DNA of 64,000 nucleotides from the NCBI GenBank assembly GCA_022510805.1, contig JAFLSS010000004.1, positions 1 to 64,000 of the forward strand, read 5' to 3'. The DNA comes from Akkermansiaceae bacterium (GTDB lineage Bacteria > Verrucomicrobiota > Verrucomicrobiia > Verrucomicrobiales > Akkermansiaceae). Made by a program: the position numbers and the translations under genes. Under the pieces are notes generated by a model. It was not told the origin of the DNA and did no database searches. It worked only from the letters and a program-made list of their open reading frames with translations. Of the stretch, positions 1-10,563 are shown one piece after another. Position 1 is the first letter of the stretch. Each line of letters opens with the position of its first letter.

Positions 1-142
1 CGGCCTCCAGTATATCAACGCCGGTTTCTCTTAATACTTCCAAAGCTGCTATCTCTGCCGAAGTAACAGCTGTCCCTGTCACGGCGTAGCCTTGTAAAGG
101 CGTAGCCGGAAGCTCCTCTTTTTTGCTTGGGTTAGTTTTCAT
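1..142 (-). CDS. Partial protein of unknown function (N-terminal 47 residues only)
   Basis: An open frame runs leftwards from an ATG at 142 off the window edge. The visible residues start MKTNPSKKEELPATPLQGYA and continue TAVTSAEIAALEVLRETGVDILEA. It begins polar and lysine-rich and turns into a predicted helix, with no signal peptide. No family was recognised. There is no Shine-Dalgarno sequence upstream; instead a near-palindromic 15-mer (151-165) sits 8 nt before the start, and a sister copy (323-337) lies before the divergent gene, so the two genes may share a regulator. It lies in the AT-richer end of the window. It could be a short protein or the start of a longer one. Confidence 0.45.
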   Translation of the reverse strand, partial: MKTNPSKKEELPATPLQGYAVTGTAVTSAEIAALEVLRETGVDILEA

Positions 143-150
143 GGTGGTTA

Positions 151-165
151 CGTATTCTTAATCCG
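151..165 (-). promoter_or_regulatory. Candidate operator, copy 1
   Basis: Read on the minus strand this is CGGATTAAGAATACG, 14 of 15 bases identical to the copy at 323-337. It lies just upstream of the leftward ATG at 142, where bound protein would block transcription or translation start. No binding protein can be named. Confidence 0.35.
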
Positions 166-322
166 CAATGCAAGCCAAAAAATCACACTCTAGCAAAAAA
201 TTATGAGTAAGGCTTTTAAGCCATTCGTATGCTAGGAGGCAGAGCCTACAAAGAGTAGATAAATTTATCTGCTTGTCAAAAAATCACTAACTGAAAATCA
301 ACAAATGAGGGCAATATAGGCA

Positions 323-343
323 CGGATTAAGAATCCGTATAAT
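323..343 (+). promoter_or_regulatory. Candidate operator copy 2 plus -10 box
   Basis: CGGATTAAGAATCCG (323-337) is a perfect dyad, CGGATT-AAG-AATCCG, followed directly by TATAAT (338-343). The dyad fills most of the space a -35/-10 spacer would occupy, and the hexamer at the expected -35 position is poor. That geometry suits a promoter controlled by a bound factor. Transcription would reach the gene starting at 463. Confidence 0.4.
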
Positions 344-462
344 GGTGCATATTGCAACATGGTTCGCGTTATATCTGTGTTGTTCTTCCGTTCACTTGTG
401 GGTGATGGTGGGCATTTCAAGGTGTGATGGGTTCTGTGGTTGCTGTAATTTATTTAGATCAC

Positions 463-1170
463 ATGAAGATGGAGATTCGACAGTTTTTGGCTTCTTTTGC
501 GCTTGGTGTATGTTCTGTATGTATGCTGTTGTTTCCCGGGGGGATGGTTGCCTTCGGCGAGGAAGATGGCGATGGTCTTCATACGGAGGGGCCTCTGTTC
601 TCCTCGGCCTTAGAGGTGCGTCAGATCTTTCAGATGGGAAAGGTGACCAAACTTGTATATCATATTCGCTCCTATACGGGAGATGGTCAGGGGATTGACC
701 ATGCAATTTCTTATGTTCCGCAAGGCAAATGGGGGAAAAAGTGTATATATGGCTACAAGTTCTATGAGCTTGACGTGGGGCGGTCTCTTATGAGCGGTTT
801 TTTTGTTACCTGCAAGAAAGCAAAAGACATTTATATTGTGTATTCAATATTTTGCAATCCAGGTAAACTGGTAGAAGTGCAGATGGAGGAGTTCAAGGTG
901 ATCGACAATGCTGTTTACAGCAAGACGGAGGGTTCTTTGGGGGGTGATGCATATTCAACGCCATGGTATTTATACGCAATTAGTCAGGATGAAATAGATG
1001 ATATGATTCGGTCGATTGCCTCCTTTGAGAAAAACGAAGAGGATAAAAAGAGGATGATATCATTTTCTAAATGGATAGCTCGAGCGTTCATGGATTCGGG
1101 AGAAAAGGGGGTCATGAATGCTATAAAAAAATCAAAGAAGTATACTTTCTCTGCTGCTTCTAAGCATTAA
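463..1170 (+). CDS. Exported protein of unknown function
   Basis: The 235-residue product starts MKMEIRQFLASFALGVCSVC followed by a hydrophobic stretch ending near VAFGEED, a typical Sec signal peptide. I chose the ATG at 463 because it puts the signal peptide at the N-terminus; in-frame starts upstream only add residues. The mature part is mixed alpha/beta with a lysine-rich C-terminal helix and no motif I recognise. GC content is visibly lower than in the housekeeping genes further right. A Sel1 protein follows 55 nt downstream on the same strand, so the two may be co-transcribed. The function is unknown, probably periplasmic or membrane-associated. Confidence 0.6.
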   Translation: MKMEIRQFLASFALGVCSVCMLLFPGGMVAFGEEDGDGLHTEGPLFSSALEVRQIFQMGKVTKLVYHIRSYTGDGQGIDHAISYVPQGKWGKKCIYGYKFYELDVGRSLMSGFFVTCKKAKDIYIVYSIFCNPGKLVEVQMEEFKVIDNAVYSKTEGSLGGDAYSTPWYLYAISQDEIDDMIRSIASFEKNEEDKKRMISFSKWIARAFMDSGEKGVMNAIKKSKKYTFSAASKH

Positions 1171-1225
1171 AGGCGGTTGTGGCATGAGTGTCTGCATTTT
1201 TTAGAACATATTGATTTTGAGGTAT

Positions 1226-3535
1226 ATGAATAAAAATAGAGTTGTGTTTTTACTGGGAGTTGTCCTTTTGGTGTCTGCTTTGATGGGGTACGTGTTGTGG
1301 GACAGAAGTGGTGCTACTGAGTGGGATAAAGCTCAGGAGTTGCTGAAGGAGAACCAGTATGAATTGGCGGTTGTGGAGTTGAGGAAAGCCATAGCAAAAG
1401 GGAAATCTGATGCTATGGTTTGTCTTGGCGGCCTGTATGAGGAGGGAAAGGGGGTTAATAGAAAAATGAAATCGGCGGTAAAATATTATCGACTTGCTGC
1501 CGAGAAGGGGAATGCGCAAGGTCAGTATCATTTAGCGGTGTGCTATTTGAATGGCAAGGGTGTAAAAAAGGATGAAGGTGCGGCTATGAAGTGGATTCGC
1601 CAGGCTGTGGATAAGGGGCATGCCGGGGCGCAGAGTCAATTGGGCCTTTGCTATTTGACCGGAACCGGTGTCCCGAAAGATTCTGCAACGGGGATTAAGA
1701 TGATTCGCAAGGCTGCGAATCAGGGAGATCCTGTGGCTCAGCTCCATCTTGGCGATTGTTATTACGGTGGGGTAGGGATAGCAAAAGATGAAAAAAAGGC
1801 TGTGAAGTGGTATACCAAAGCTGCAGATAAGGGGGATGCTGCTGCATGGGTCAGACTGGGCAAGTGCTATATGAAGGGGCATGGAGTGCCCGTAGATGAA
1901 GCGGAGGCTGTGGAATATTTCCGCAAGGCGGCGGCTCGGGGGGATGCTGAAGCGCAGAGTCAACTGGGTTACTGCTATGGCAATGGCCGTGGTGTGTCTT
2001 TAGATCATGGTGAAGCTTTGAGGTGGTATCGCAAGGCGGCGGAGAATGGTAATCCTGAAGGTCAATGTGGTTATGCCAATTACTTTTATTTGGGGCTGGG
2101 AGTGGAGAAGAATTATGCAACTGCTATCAAATGGTTCCGCAAGGCGGCAGATCAGGATTATGCCGAAGCGCAGGTTCTGCTCGGACGATGTTATAATTAT
2201 GGAGAAGGGGTGCCGACGGATCATGTGGAGGCTGTAAAATGGTATAAAAAAGCGGCAAAACATGGCGATGCCAACTCGGAATATATGCTTGGGTTTTCAT
2301 ATATGAAGGGGGAAGGTGTGTCAAAGGATGCAGCAGAAGCGGTACAATGGTTTCGCAAGGCTGCGGAACATGGTCATGCAAGTTCTCAGTATGTGCTCGG
2401 GCGTTGCTATGAAAAGGGGCTGGGGGTTGCTCAGGATCTTGCAGAAGCCCTAAACTGGTATCTCAAGGCCGCCGAGCAAGACAGTGCGGTTGCTATGTAT
2501 CGGTTAGGGCTATGGTATGAAAAGGGGGTGGATGGGAAGAAGGACCCGGCTGTAGCGATAAAATGGTTTCATATGGCGGCAGAGCGCGGTGATGATGATG
2601 CTCAGTTTACGTTGGGCGTTAAATATGACACAGGAGAAAATGTGCCGCAAGATTCGGCAGAAGCGGTAAAGTGGTATCGCAAGGCGGCGGAGCAAGGACA
2701 TGCTTCTGCTCAGTATGCGCTCGGTCTCTCATATGAAAAGGGGGACGGCGTGCCAAAGGATGCAGCAGAAGCCGTGAGGTGGTATCGGAAAGCAGCGGAG
2801 CGCGGTATTGCGTATGCTCAGTGTAGCCTCGGCACCTGTTATGCATTGGGGCGGGGCGTGACGGAAGATGCTGCGGAAGCCGTGAGGTGGTATCGGAAAG
2901 CAGCAGAACAGGGGGATGCTGAAGCGCAGAATTATCTTGGCGTCTGTTATAGCTCTGGCGATGGAGTGCCAAGGGATTATAATGAAGCAGTAAAATGGTG
3001 CCGCAAGGCGGCGGAGCAAGGCAACGCTGCAGCTCAGAGCAACCTTGGATATTACTATGCGGAGGGAAAAGGTGTGGCACAGAATGCCTCAGAAGCTGCA
3101 AAATGGTACCGCAAAGCAGCGGAGCAAGATTATGAACGTGCTCAGGTAAGGCTTGCTGATTTATTATATGATGACAAGAGAAACTATGTTGAAGCAGTAA
3201 AATGGTACCGCAAAGCCGCAAACAAAGGGAATAGTCATGCTCAGGTCATGCTTGGGTTTGCATATGGTGCAGGGAAAGGGGTTCCTCAAAACAATGTAGA
3301 ATCGGTAAAGTGGTTTCGGCTGGCTGCCGAGCAAGATGAGGGTATGGCTCAGTACTGGCTTGGTTATGCTTATGAGCATGGAGATGGGGTCGCAGAGAAT
3401 CTTGCAGAGGCGGTTCAATGGTATATTAAGGCGGCAGTTAATGATAATGAAGCTGCTATCACTCGCCTCAAAAAGATGGGGACTTATGAGCCCTCCGTCA
3501 TTGAAGGGATGAAAAGGCTCAAACGCAACAAGTAA
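1226..3535 (+). CDS. Membrane-anchored Sel1-repeat protein
   Basis: The 769-residue product has one N-terminal membrane segment (about residues 5-25, VVFLLGVVLLVSALMGYVLW) followed by about 19 Sel1 units of 36 residues. A typical unit has an AQxxLG start, a YxxGxGV turn and an EAVKWYRKAAExG end. Unit 17 lacks part of its loop. Sel1 arrays form alpha-solenoids that act as protein-binding scaffolds, so this is probably a periplasm-facing adaptor anchored to the membrane. I chose the ATG at 1226 over the TTG at 1211 because it starts directly before the membrane segment. Some units are nearly identical in DNA, for example 29 bp at 2768-2796 and 2876-2904, exactly three 36-bp steps (108 bp) apart. 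The AT-richer composition matches the upstream gene. Confidence 0.85.
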   Translation: MNKNRVVFLLGVVLLVSALMGYVLWDRSGATEWDKAQELLKENQYELAVVELRKAIAKGKSDAMVCLGGLYEEGKGVNRKMKSAVKYYRLAAEKGNAQGQYHLAVCYLNGKGVKKDEGAAMKWIRQAVDKGHAGAQSQLGLCYLTGTGVPKDSATGIKMIRKAANQGDPVAQLHLGDCYYGGVGIAKDEKKAVKWYTKAADKGDAAAWVRLGKCYMKGHGVPVDEAEAVEYFRKAAARGDAEAQSQLGYCYGNGRGVSLDHGEALRWYRKAAENGNPEGQCGYANYFYLGLGVEKNYATAIKWFRKAADQDYAEAQVLLGRCYNYGEGVPTDHVEAVKWYKKAAKHGDANSEYMLGFSYMKGEGVSKDAAEAVQWFRKAAEHGHASSQYVLGRCYEKGLGVAQDLAEALNWYLKAAEQDSAVAMYRLGLWYEKGVDGKKDPAVAIKWFHMAAERGDDDAQFTLGVKYDTGENVPQDSAEAVKWYRKAAEQGHASAQYALGLSYEKGDGVPKDAAEAVRWYRKAAERGIAYAQCSLGTCYALGRGVTEDAAEAVRWYRKAAEQGDAEAQNYLGVCYSSGDGVPRDYNEAVKWCRKAAEQGNAAAQSNLGYYYAEGKGVAQNASEAAKWYRKAAEQDYERAQVRLADLLYDDKRNYVEAVKWYRKAANKGNSHAQVMLGFAYGAGKGVPQNNVESVKWFRLAAEQDEGMAQYWLGYAYEHGDGVAENLAEAVQWYIKAAVNDNEAAITRLKKMGTYEPSVIEGMKRLKRNK
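2768..2904 (+). repeat. Near-identical Sel1 unit copies
   Basis: A 29-bp stretch at 2768-2796 (starts GAAGCCGTGAGGTGGTATCG) recurs exactly at 2876-2904, 108 bp or one 36-residue unit later. This indicates recent unit duplication or gene conversion inside the Sel1 array. Confidence 0.7.
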
Positions 3536-3734
3536 TATCACTAAGCTGAGGGAATGTGTTCCTGATCGGGCTTATACTATGGTGTTTCCCGCTGCGGCTC
3601 GGCTGGTCGGATAGGGGGGGCGGTAGGCAATGCCGGGTTTTGCTGTGACGGCGGGGCTTGGTTATATGAGTCGCTTGTGGTGAGCTAATTGCCGGGTGTG
3701 TGCGGAGTAAGCTGTTGATGATGAGGCGGGAGGC

Positions 3735-3774
3735 ATGACAGCATTTTGTGCGAAATGCTGCACTTTTGTGTCAT
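3735..3774. other. Nested inverted repeat / hairpin
   Basis: The outer arms ATGACA (3735-3740) and TGTCAT (3769-3774) enclose an inner 8-bp stem CAGCATTT (3739-3746) / AAATGCTG (3753-3760) with loop TGTGCG. It lies about 65 nt upstream of the small gene at 3840. It could be the Sel1 gene's transcript end, a 5' leader element or a protein site; there is no long U-run. Confidence 0.45.
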
Positions 3775-3827
3775 TGAGTGGGGGAATTGCGTTTTGTTCT
3801 TGATATGTAACTATGTGTTTGCTAAAG

Positions 3828-3834
3828 AAGGAGG
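3828..3834 (+). promoter_or_regulatory. Strong Shine-Dalgarno sequence
   Basis: AAGGAGG lies 5 nt before the ATG at 3840 and decides that start over the in-frame ATG at 3813. Such a good Shine-Dalgarno is unusual in this window, where most genes have none. Confidence 0.75.
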
Positions 3835-3839
3835 ACACG

Positions 3840-4141
3840 ATGTGCTATGGAGATATGAAGAAACCGCAGCAGGGAGGAGAGGAGAAAAAGCGCCGGGAGG
3901 CTGGAACAGTGCAGATTCACTTGCCGTGTGATGCGAAGATGGCGGCAGATATACAGCTGCTGTGCCGGCGCAATTTGATTCGACCTTCGCGGCTGCTGTT
4001 GTATGCGACGGAGAATTTGGTGGAGTATCTGCTGCGCGGGGTGGACTGCTCGAAGCTGCCGCCGCTGCCGGAGAAGAAGACCGGGCGGCGGCGGCGTACG
4101 GGGGGCGGGCGCCGGGGGCAGGGTGCGCCGGAGGAGGAGGC

Positions 4142-4145
<4 letters not shown>
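3840..4145 (+). CDS. Small basic protein, possible ribbon-helix-helix-like DNA-binding protein
   Basis: The 101-residue product has a polar N-terminus (MCYGDMKKPQQ), a central segment TVQIHLPCDAKMAADIQLLC followed by a helical RPSRLLLYATENLVEYLL, and an Arg/Gly-rich basic tail. A beta-strand then two helices with an RPS turn resembles small ribbon-helix-helix or DUF-type proteins, but I cannot assign a family. The start is fixed by AAGGAGG at 3828-3834. Its TAG stop (4143-4145) overlaps the TAA stop of convergent dnaE (4142-4144 on the other strand), so the two genes share 4 bp. GC content here already matches the rest of the chromosome. Confidence 0.6.
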
Positions 4146-7684
<3,539 letters not shown>

Positions 7685-7699
7685 AGCAGAACGGCGTTT

Positions 7700-7728
7700 A
7701 TTCTACACGATCTGCCTGCTTTTGTCAG
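7700..7728 (-). promoter_or_regulatory. dnaE promoter
   Basis: The minus strand reads CTGACA (7723-7728), a 17-bp spacer, then TAGAAT (7700-7705). Transcription should begin near 7693, about 8 nt before the dnaE ATG. Confidence 0.6.
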
Positions 7729-7842
7729 CTCCAATCTATGGGGGGCTGCTGCGGGGCGCCGGCGGCAGGTGGGCGGGCTGCTCGATAAGTGGCTGAGGGT
7801 GAGGAGGTGGGCGCGCGCCGGCTGTGCCGAGGGGCGGGGTGG

Positions 7843-10434
7843 TTAAAATTGGCGTGGGGTGCGCTCGAGGATGAGGCGGAAGCCCACGGTGGGGTTGCGG
7901 TCGTTCTCCGGGCGTGGGGTGCGGCTGCCGGAGGAGAGCTGGCTGGGGCGGAAGGAGGTGTAGTCTCCCCCGCGGGTGACGCCATAGCGCCGGAAGGAGA
8001 AGCCCGGGGGGCCGCCGTATTCATCGCTCACCCATTCCTGCACGTTGCCGCTCAGGTCATAGAAGCCCATGCTGTTGGGTGCAAAGGAGCGCACGGGGGC
8101 GGAGAAGGGGAAGCCGTCCGTGTAGCTTTCCAGCACGTATTGCCGGGAGACGTAGTGGAGGGCGGAGGAGTCCGAGTAGTTGCCGAAGCGTGCCGGCGGC
8201 GGCCAGCTGAGGCCCCAGGGGAATTCGGGGGTGGCGCTGGCGCGGTGGTATTGCTGGCGCTCGTAGGGCGTGCGGCCTTTTTCGTCCTTGAGGCCCACGA
8301 GGAGGCTCCACTCCTCATCTGTGGGGAGGCGGTACTCATCTGTGGGGCCGATGAGGCCGGCCTCACGCTCTTGGGCGGTGAGCCAGGTGGCAAAGCTTTC
8401 TGCATCGCTGCGCGAGACGCAGACGACGGGGTGATCCCCGCTTTGGACGAAGTCTGTGGGCGGGGGAGTGGGGGCGCCGGTGGCGGCGACAAAGGCGTGG
8501 TAGTCCGAGACGCGCACCTCAGTGGCGCCGACCATGAGAGAGGGGCGGAAGGGGCGGAAGGAGAGGCCGAGGCTGTTGACCCACTCGGTGTCGAAGGACA
8601 CGGAGTTGTTGGGTTTCAACTGCACGTTGATGCTGAGGTCCTTGGTGGAGAGGCCGCTGAAGCGTTCGGTGGCGTAGCCGGGTTTGCGGATTTCGAGGAA
8701 ATAGGGAGCGAGCGGCACGCGCACCCCCTGCAGGGGGGTGATGCCGATGGGGCGCCCGTTGAGCAGGACGGTGGCGCCGGTGGGGTGGGAGTGCAGGGTG
8801 ATGGGGGTTTTCTGGACTTGTTTGGTGGTGAGCCTGTAGGCGCACATGTCAGTGCCGGAGGCGGTGCCGTCCTCAGGGATGGCGGCCAGCGAGTGGTCAC
8901 GGCCGATAAAGCCCTGGTTCATGCAGAGGCGCGTGAGCCACAGGGTGTAGGCGCTGATGCCGGCAAATGTGGTGCGCACGAGTTCGGTGCCGGGGATTTG
9001 CTCGTAGGGGATATTGCCGACAGAGGTGTCGCTGTGGAGGAAGGTTTCGAATTGGCGGAGGGTGACCGGGGAGACGGCGCGGTGGGTGGCGCCGGTGGGT
9101 TTGTAGGTGGTGCCGAGGGCATCTTGCCAGTCGGTGTGCTGGCGGGGGGGGCGGTAGGGGCGGAGGTGGCCGCCGAGGGCGAGGATGTCCTGCCGGGGAA
9201 CTTTGCCGCGCACCTCATAGTCGGCGTAGCCATCTTTGCGCAAGATGAAGGAGAGCTCCCGCCCGGGCTGCACATCGACCGGGCCGTAGGGGGTTTCATC
9301 CACATAGCGGCCGTCTTCAGTGTAGATGGAGGCGCCGGCGGGGACGGAGGAGATGAAGAGCTGGCTGTGCGCGGGGGCGGAGTCATCGCGCGCGGCAAAG
9401 AGGGCTTGGTAGGCATTTCCCAGGCGGGTGCGCAGCCCCTGCGGCAGGAAGAACCAGCCGGTGAATAAGACGGCGGCGCAGCTGAGCCCGAACAGCGGCC
9501 ACACCCACCAGCGGCGGGGGGCGGCTTCTCCGCCGCGGCTGCGGTGGCCCGGGGCGTAGTGGCGCAGGGAGTCCAGGCGGTCGGCAAAGTCTTGGGCGGT
9601 GACGATGCTTTCTTTGTTCACCAGGGGCTCGGCTGCGGCGCAGATGATTTCATTGAAGGCGAGCCAGCGGCGGTGGGAGGAGGGATCGGGGATGCTGGTG
9701 GGGAGCTCCGGGAAGTCGAGGCGGTCTTTGCCGGTGCTCATTTCGTAGAGGACTTTGGCGAGGGCGTAGACATCTGCCCGCGGGGTGCCGGCGCCCTCCG
9801 GCGGGGTGTAGCCCTGGGTGCCGACAAAGCTGCGGTTGCCGCCGCCGCGCGCCACGGAGCCGGCGTCTGCCAGCTTGGCGCAGCTGTTGACAAAGACGAT
9901 GTTGGAGGGCTTGACATCACGGTGTGTCAGGTCGGCCGCGTGCAGGCCATCGAGCGCGTGTGCCAGCTGGCTGCCCACTTCGAGCACGTAGTCGAGGGGC
10001 ATGGGGTTGTGGGTGTAGAGCTCCATGACGCTCTGGAGCGTGCGCGGCACGTAGCTGAGCGGGTCGATGTAGATGCCCGTGTAGGCGTCATCTGCCAGCT
10101 CCATCACGTAATAATAGTACGGGAAATCGCCTGTGCTTTGGCCCACGTGCAAGATGTGCACCACGCCGGGGATGCCGCGCGCCACGGGTTCGTAGTGCAG
10201 GATGCTCTCGAACTCGCGCACGTAGGTTGCCTCGTCCTCAAAGTCTTCTCGCCACACTACTTTGACGGCGCGGAAGGCGCCGGTGACGGAGCGCGCCAGC
10301 CACACTTCTCCGTAGGCGCCGTTGCCGATGAGGCGCAGGATCTCATGATCCGGGACATCGGGGCGCAGATCGCGGCGCATGCGCGGGCGGCGCGAGGCGC
10401 CGGGGCCGCCGGAGGTGGTGCGTGAGAGGGGCAT
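7843..10434 (-). CDS. Membrane Ser/Thr protein kinase with PEGA and sulfatase-modifying-like domains
   Basis: The 863-residue receptor-type kinase has a glycine loop GNGAYGEV (37-44), the ATP-binding Lys58 in AVKVV, catalytic loop HRDVKPSN (171-178) and a metal-binding motif that reads DAG (190-192) instead of DFG. A membrane segment lies near 310-330 (WPLFGLSCAAVLFTGWFFLP). The outside part has a first PEGA domain (about 355-410), a degenerate formylglycine-enzyme-like stretch, a second PEGA domain (about 540-590) and a C-terminal FGE-sulfatase (SUMF1-like) domain. That last domain contains the hallmark NVQEWVSDEY and RGGDY. These FGE folds usually bind ligands rather than modify sulfatases in such kinases, so it probably senses an envelope signal and phosphorylates cytoplasmic proteins. 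The gene has its own near-leaderless promoter. Confidence 0.92.
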   Translation of the reverse strand: MPLSRTTSGGPGASRRPRMRRDLRPDVPDHEILRLIGNGAYGEVWLARSVTGAFRAVKVVWREDFEDEATYVREFESILHYEPVARGIPGVVHILHVGQSTGDFPYYYYVMELADDAYTGIYIDPLSYVPRTLQSVMELYTHNPMPLDYVLEVGSQLAHALDGLHAADLTHRDVKPSNIVFVNSCAKLADAGSVARGGGNRSFVGTQGYTPPEGAGTPRADVYALAKVLYEMSTGKDRLDFPELPTSIPDPSSHRRWLAFNEIICAAAEPLVNKESIVTAQDFADRLDSLRHYAPGHRSRGGEAAPRRWWVWPLFGLSCAAVLFTGWFFLPQGLRTRLGNAYQALFAARDDSAPAHSQLFISSVPAGASIYTEDGRYVDETPYGPVDVQPGRELSFILRKDGYADYEVRGKVPRQDILALGGHLRPYRPPRQHTDWQDALGTTYKPTGATHRAVSPVTLRQFETFLHSDTSVGNIPYEQIPGTELVRTTFAGISAYTLWLTRLCMNQGFIGRDHSLAAIPEDGTASGTDMCAYRLTTKQVQKTPITLHSHPTGATVLLNGRPIGITPLQGVRVPLAPYFLEIRKPGYATERFSGLSTKDLSINVQLKPNNSVSFDTEWVNSLGLSFRPFRPSLMVGATEVRVSDYHAFVAATGAPTPPPTDFVQSGDHPVVCVSRSDAESFATWLTAQEREAGLIGPTDEYRLPTDEEWSLLVGLKDEKGRTPYERQQYHRASATPEFPWGLSWPPPARFGNYSDSSALHYVSRQYVLESYTDGFPFSAPVRSFAPNSMGFYDLSGNVQEWVSDEYGGPPGFSFRRYGVTRGGDYTSFRPSQLSSGSRTPRPENDRNPTVGFRLILERTPRQF

Positions 10435-10445
10435 GTGCGGGGGTT

Positions 10446-10474
10446 ATTATACAGCCAAAAGGGGGAGATGGCAA
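10446..10474 (-). promoter_or_regulatory. Promoter of the kinase gene
   Basis: The minus strand reads TTGCCA (10469-10474), a 17-bp spacer, then consensus TATAAT (10446-10451). The -10 box ends 11 nt before the ATG at 10434, predicting a leader of about 4-5 nt. Confidence 0.65.
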
Positions 10475-10563
10475 GGGCGGTCTCACGCCGGGGGGAGGCA
10501 GGCGCGCGGGCTGCCGGTTTCTCTGCCCGCGCGGGAGGCTGTGGCGCGCGCGGGGTGGGGAGA

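Larger units (their letters stand above)
143..462. other. Divergent intergenic region with paired dyad sites
   Basis: This AT-rich 320-bp spacer separates the leftward partial gene from the rightward exported-protein gene. It holds two inverted copies of a 15-bp near-palindrome (151-165 and 323-337) and a consensus -10 hexamer TATAAT at 338-343 reading rightwards. Short open frames here lack a start-site signal or recognisable content. No tRNA or repeat array was seen. Confidence 0.5.
3536..3839. other. Intergenic region with nested inverted repeat
   Basis: This 304-bp spacer lies between the Sel1 gene and the small basic protein gene. Its one clear structure is the nested inverted repeat at 3735-3774. 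The right end carries a strong ribosome-binding site (3828-3834). Nothing else was recognised. Confidence 0.4.

Noticed and set aside
1226-3535. Tandem DNA repeats as a possible CRISPR or satellite
   Set aside because: The repeats keep an open frame and match Sel1 protein units; there are no CRISPR spacers.
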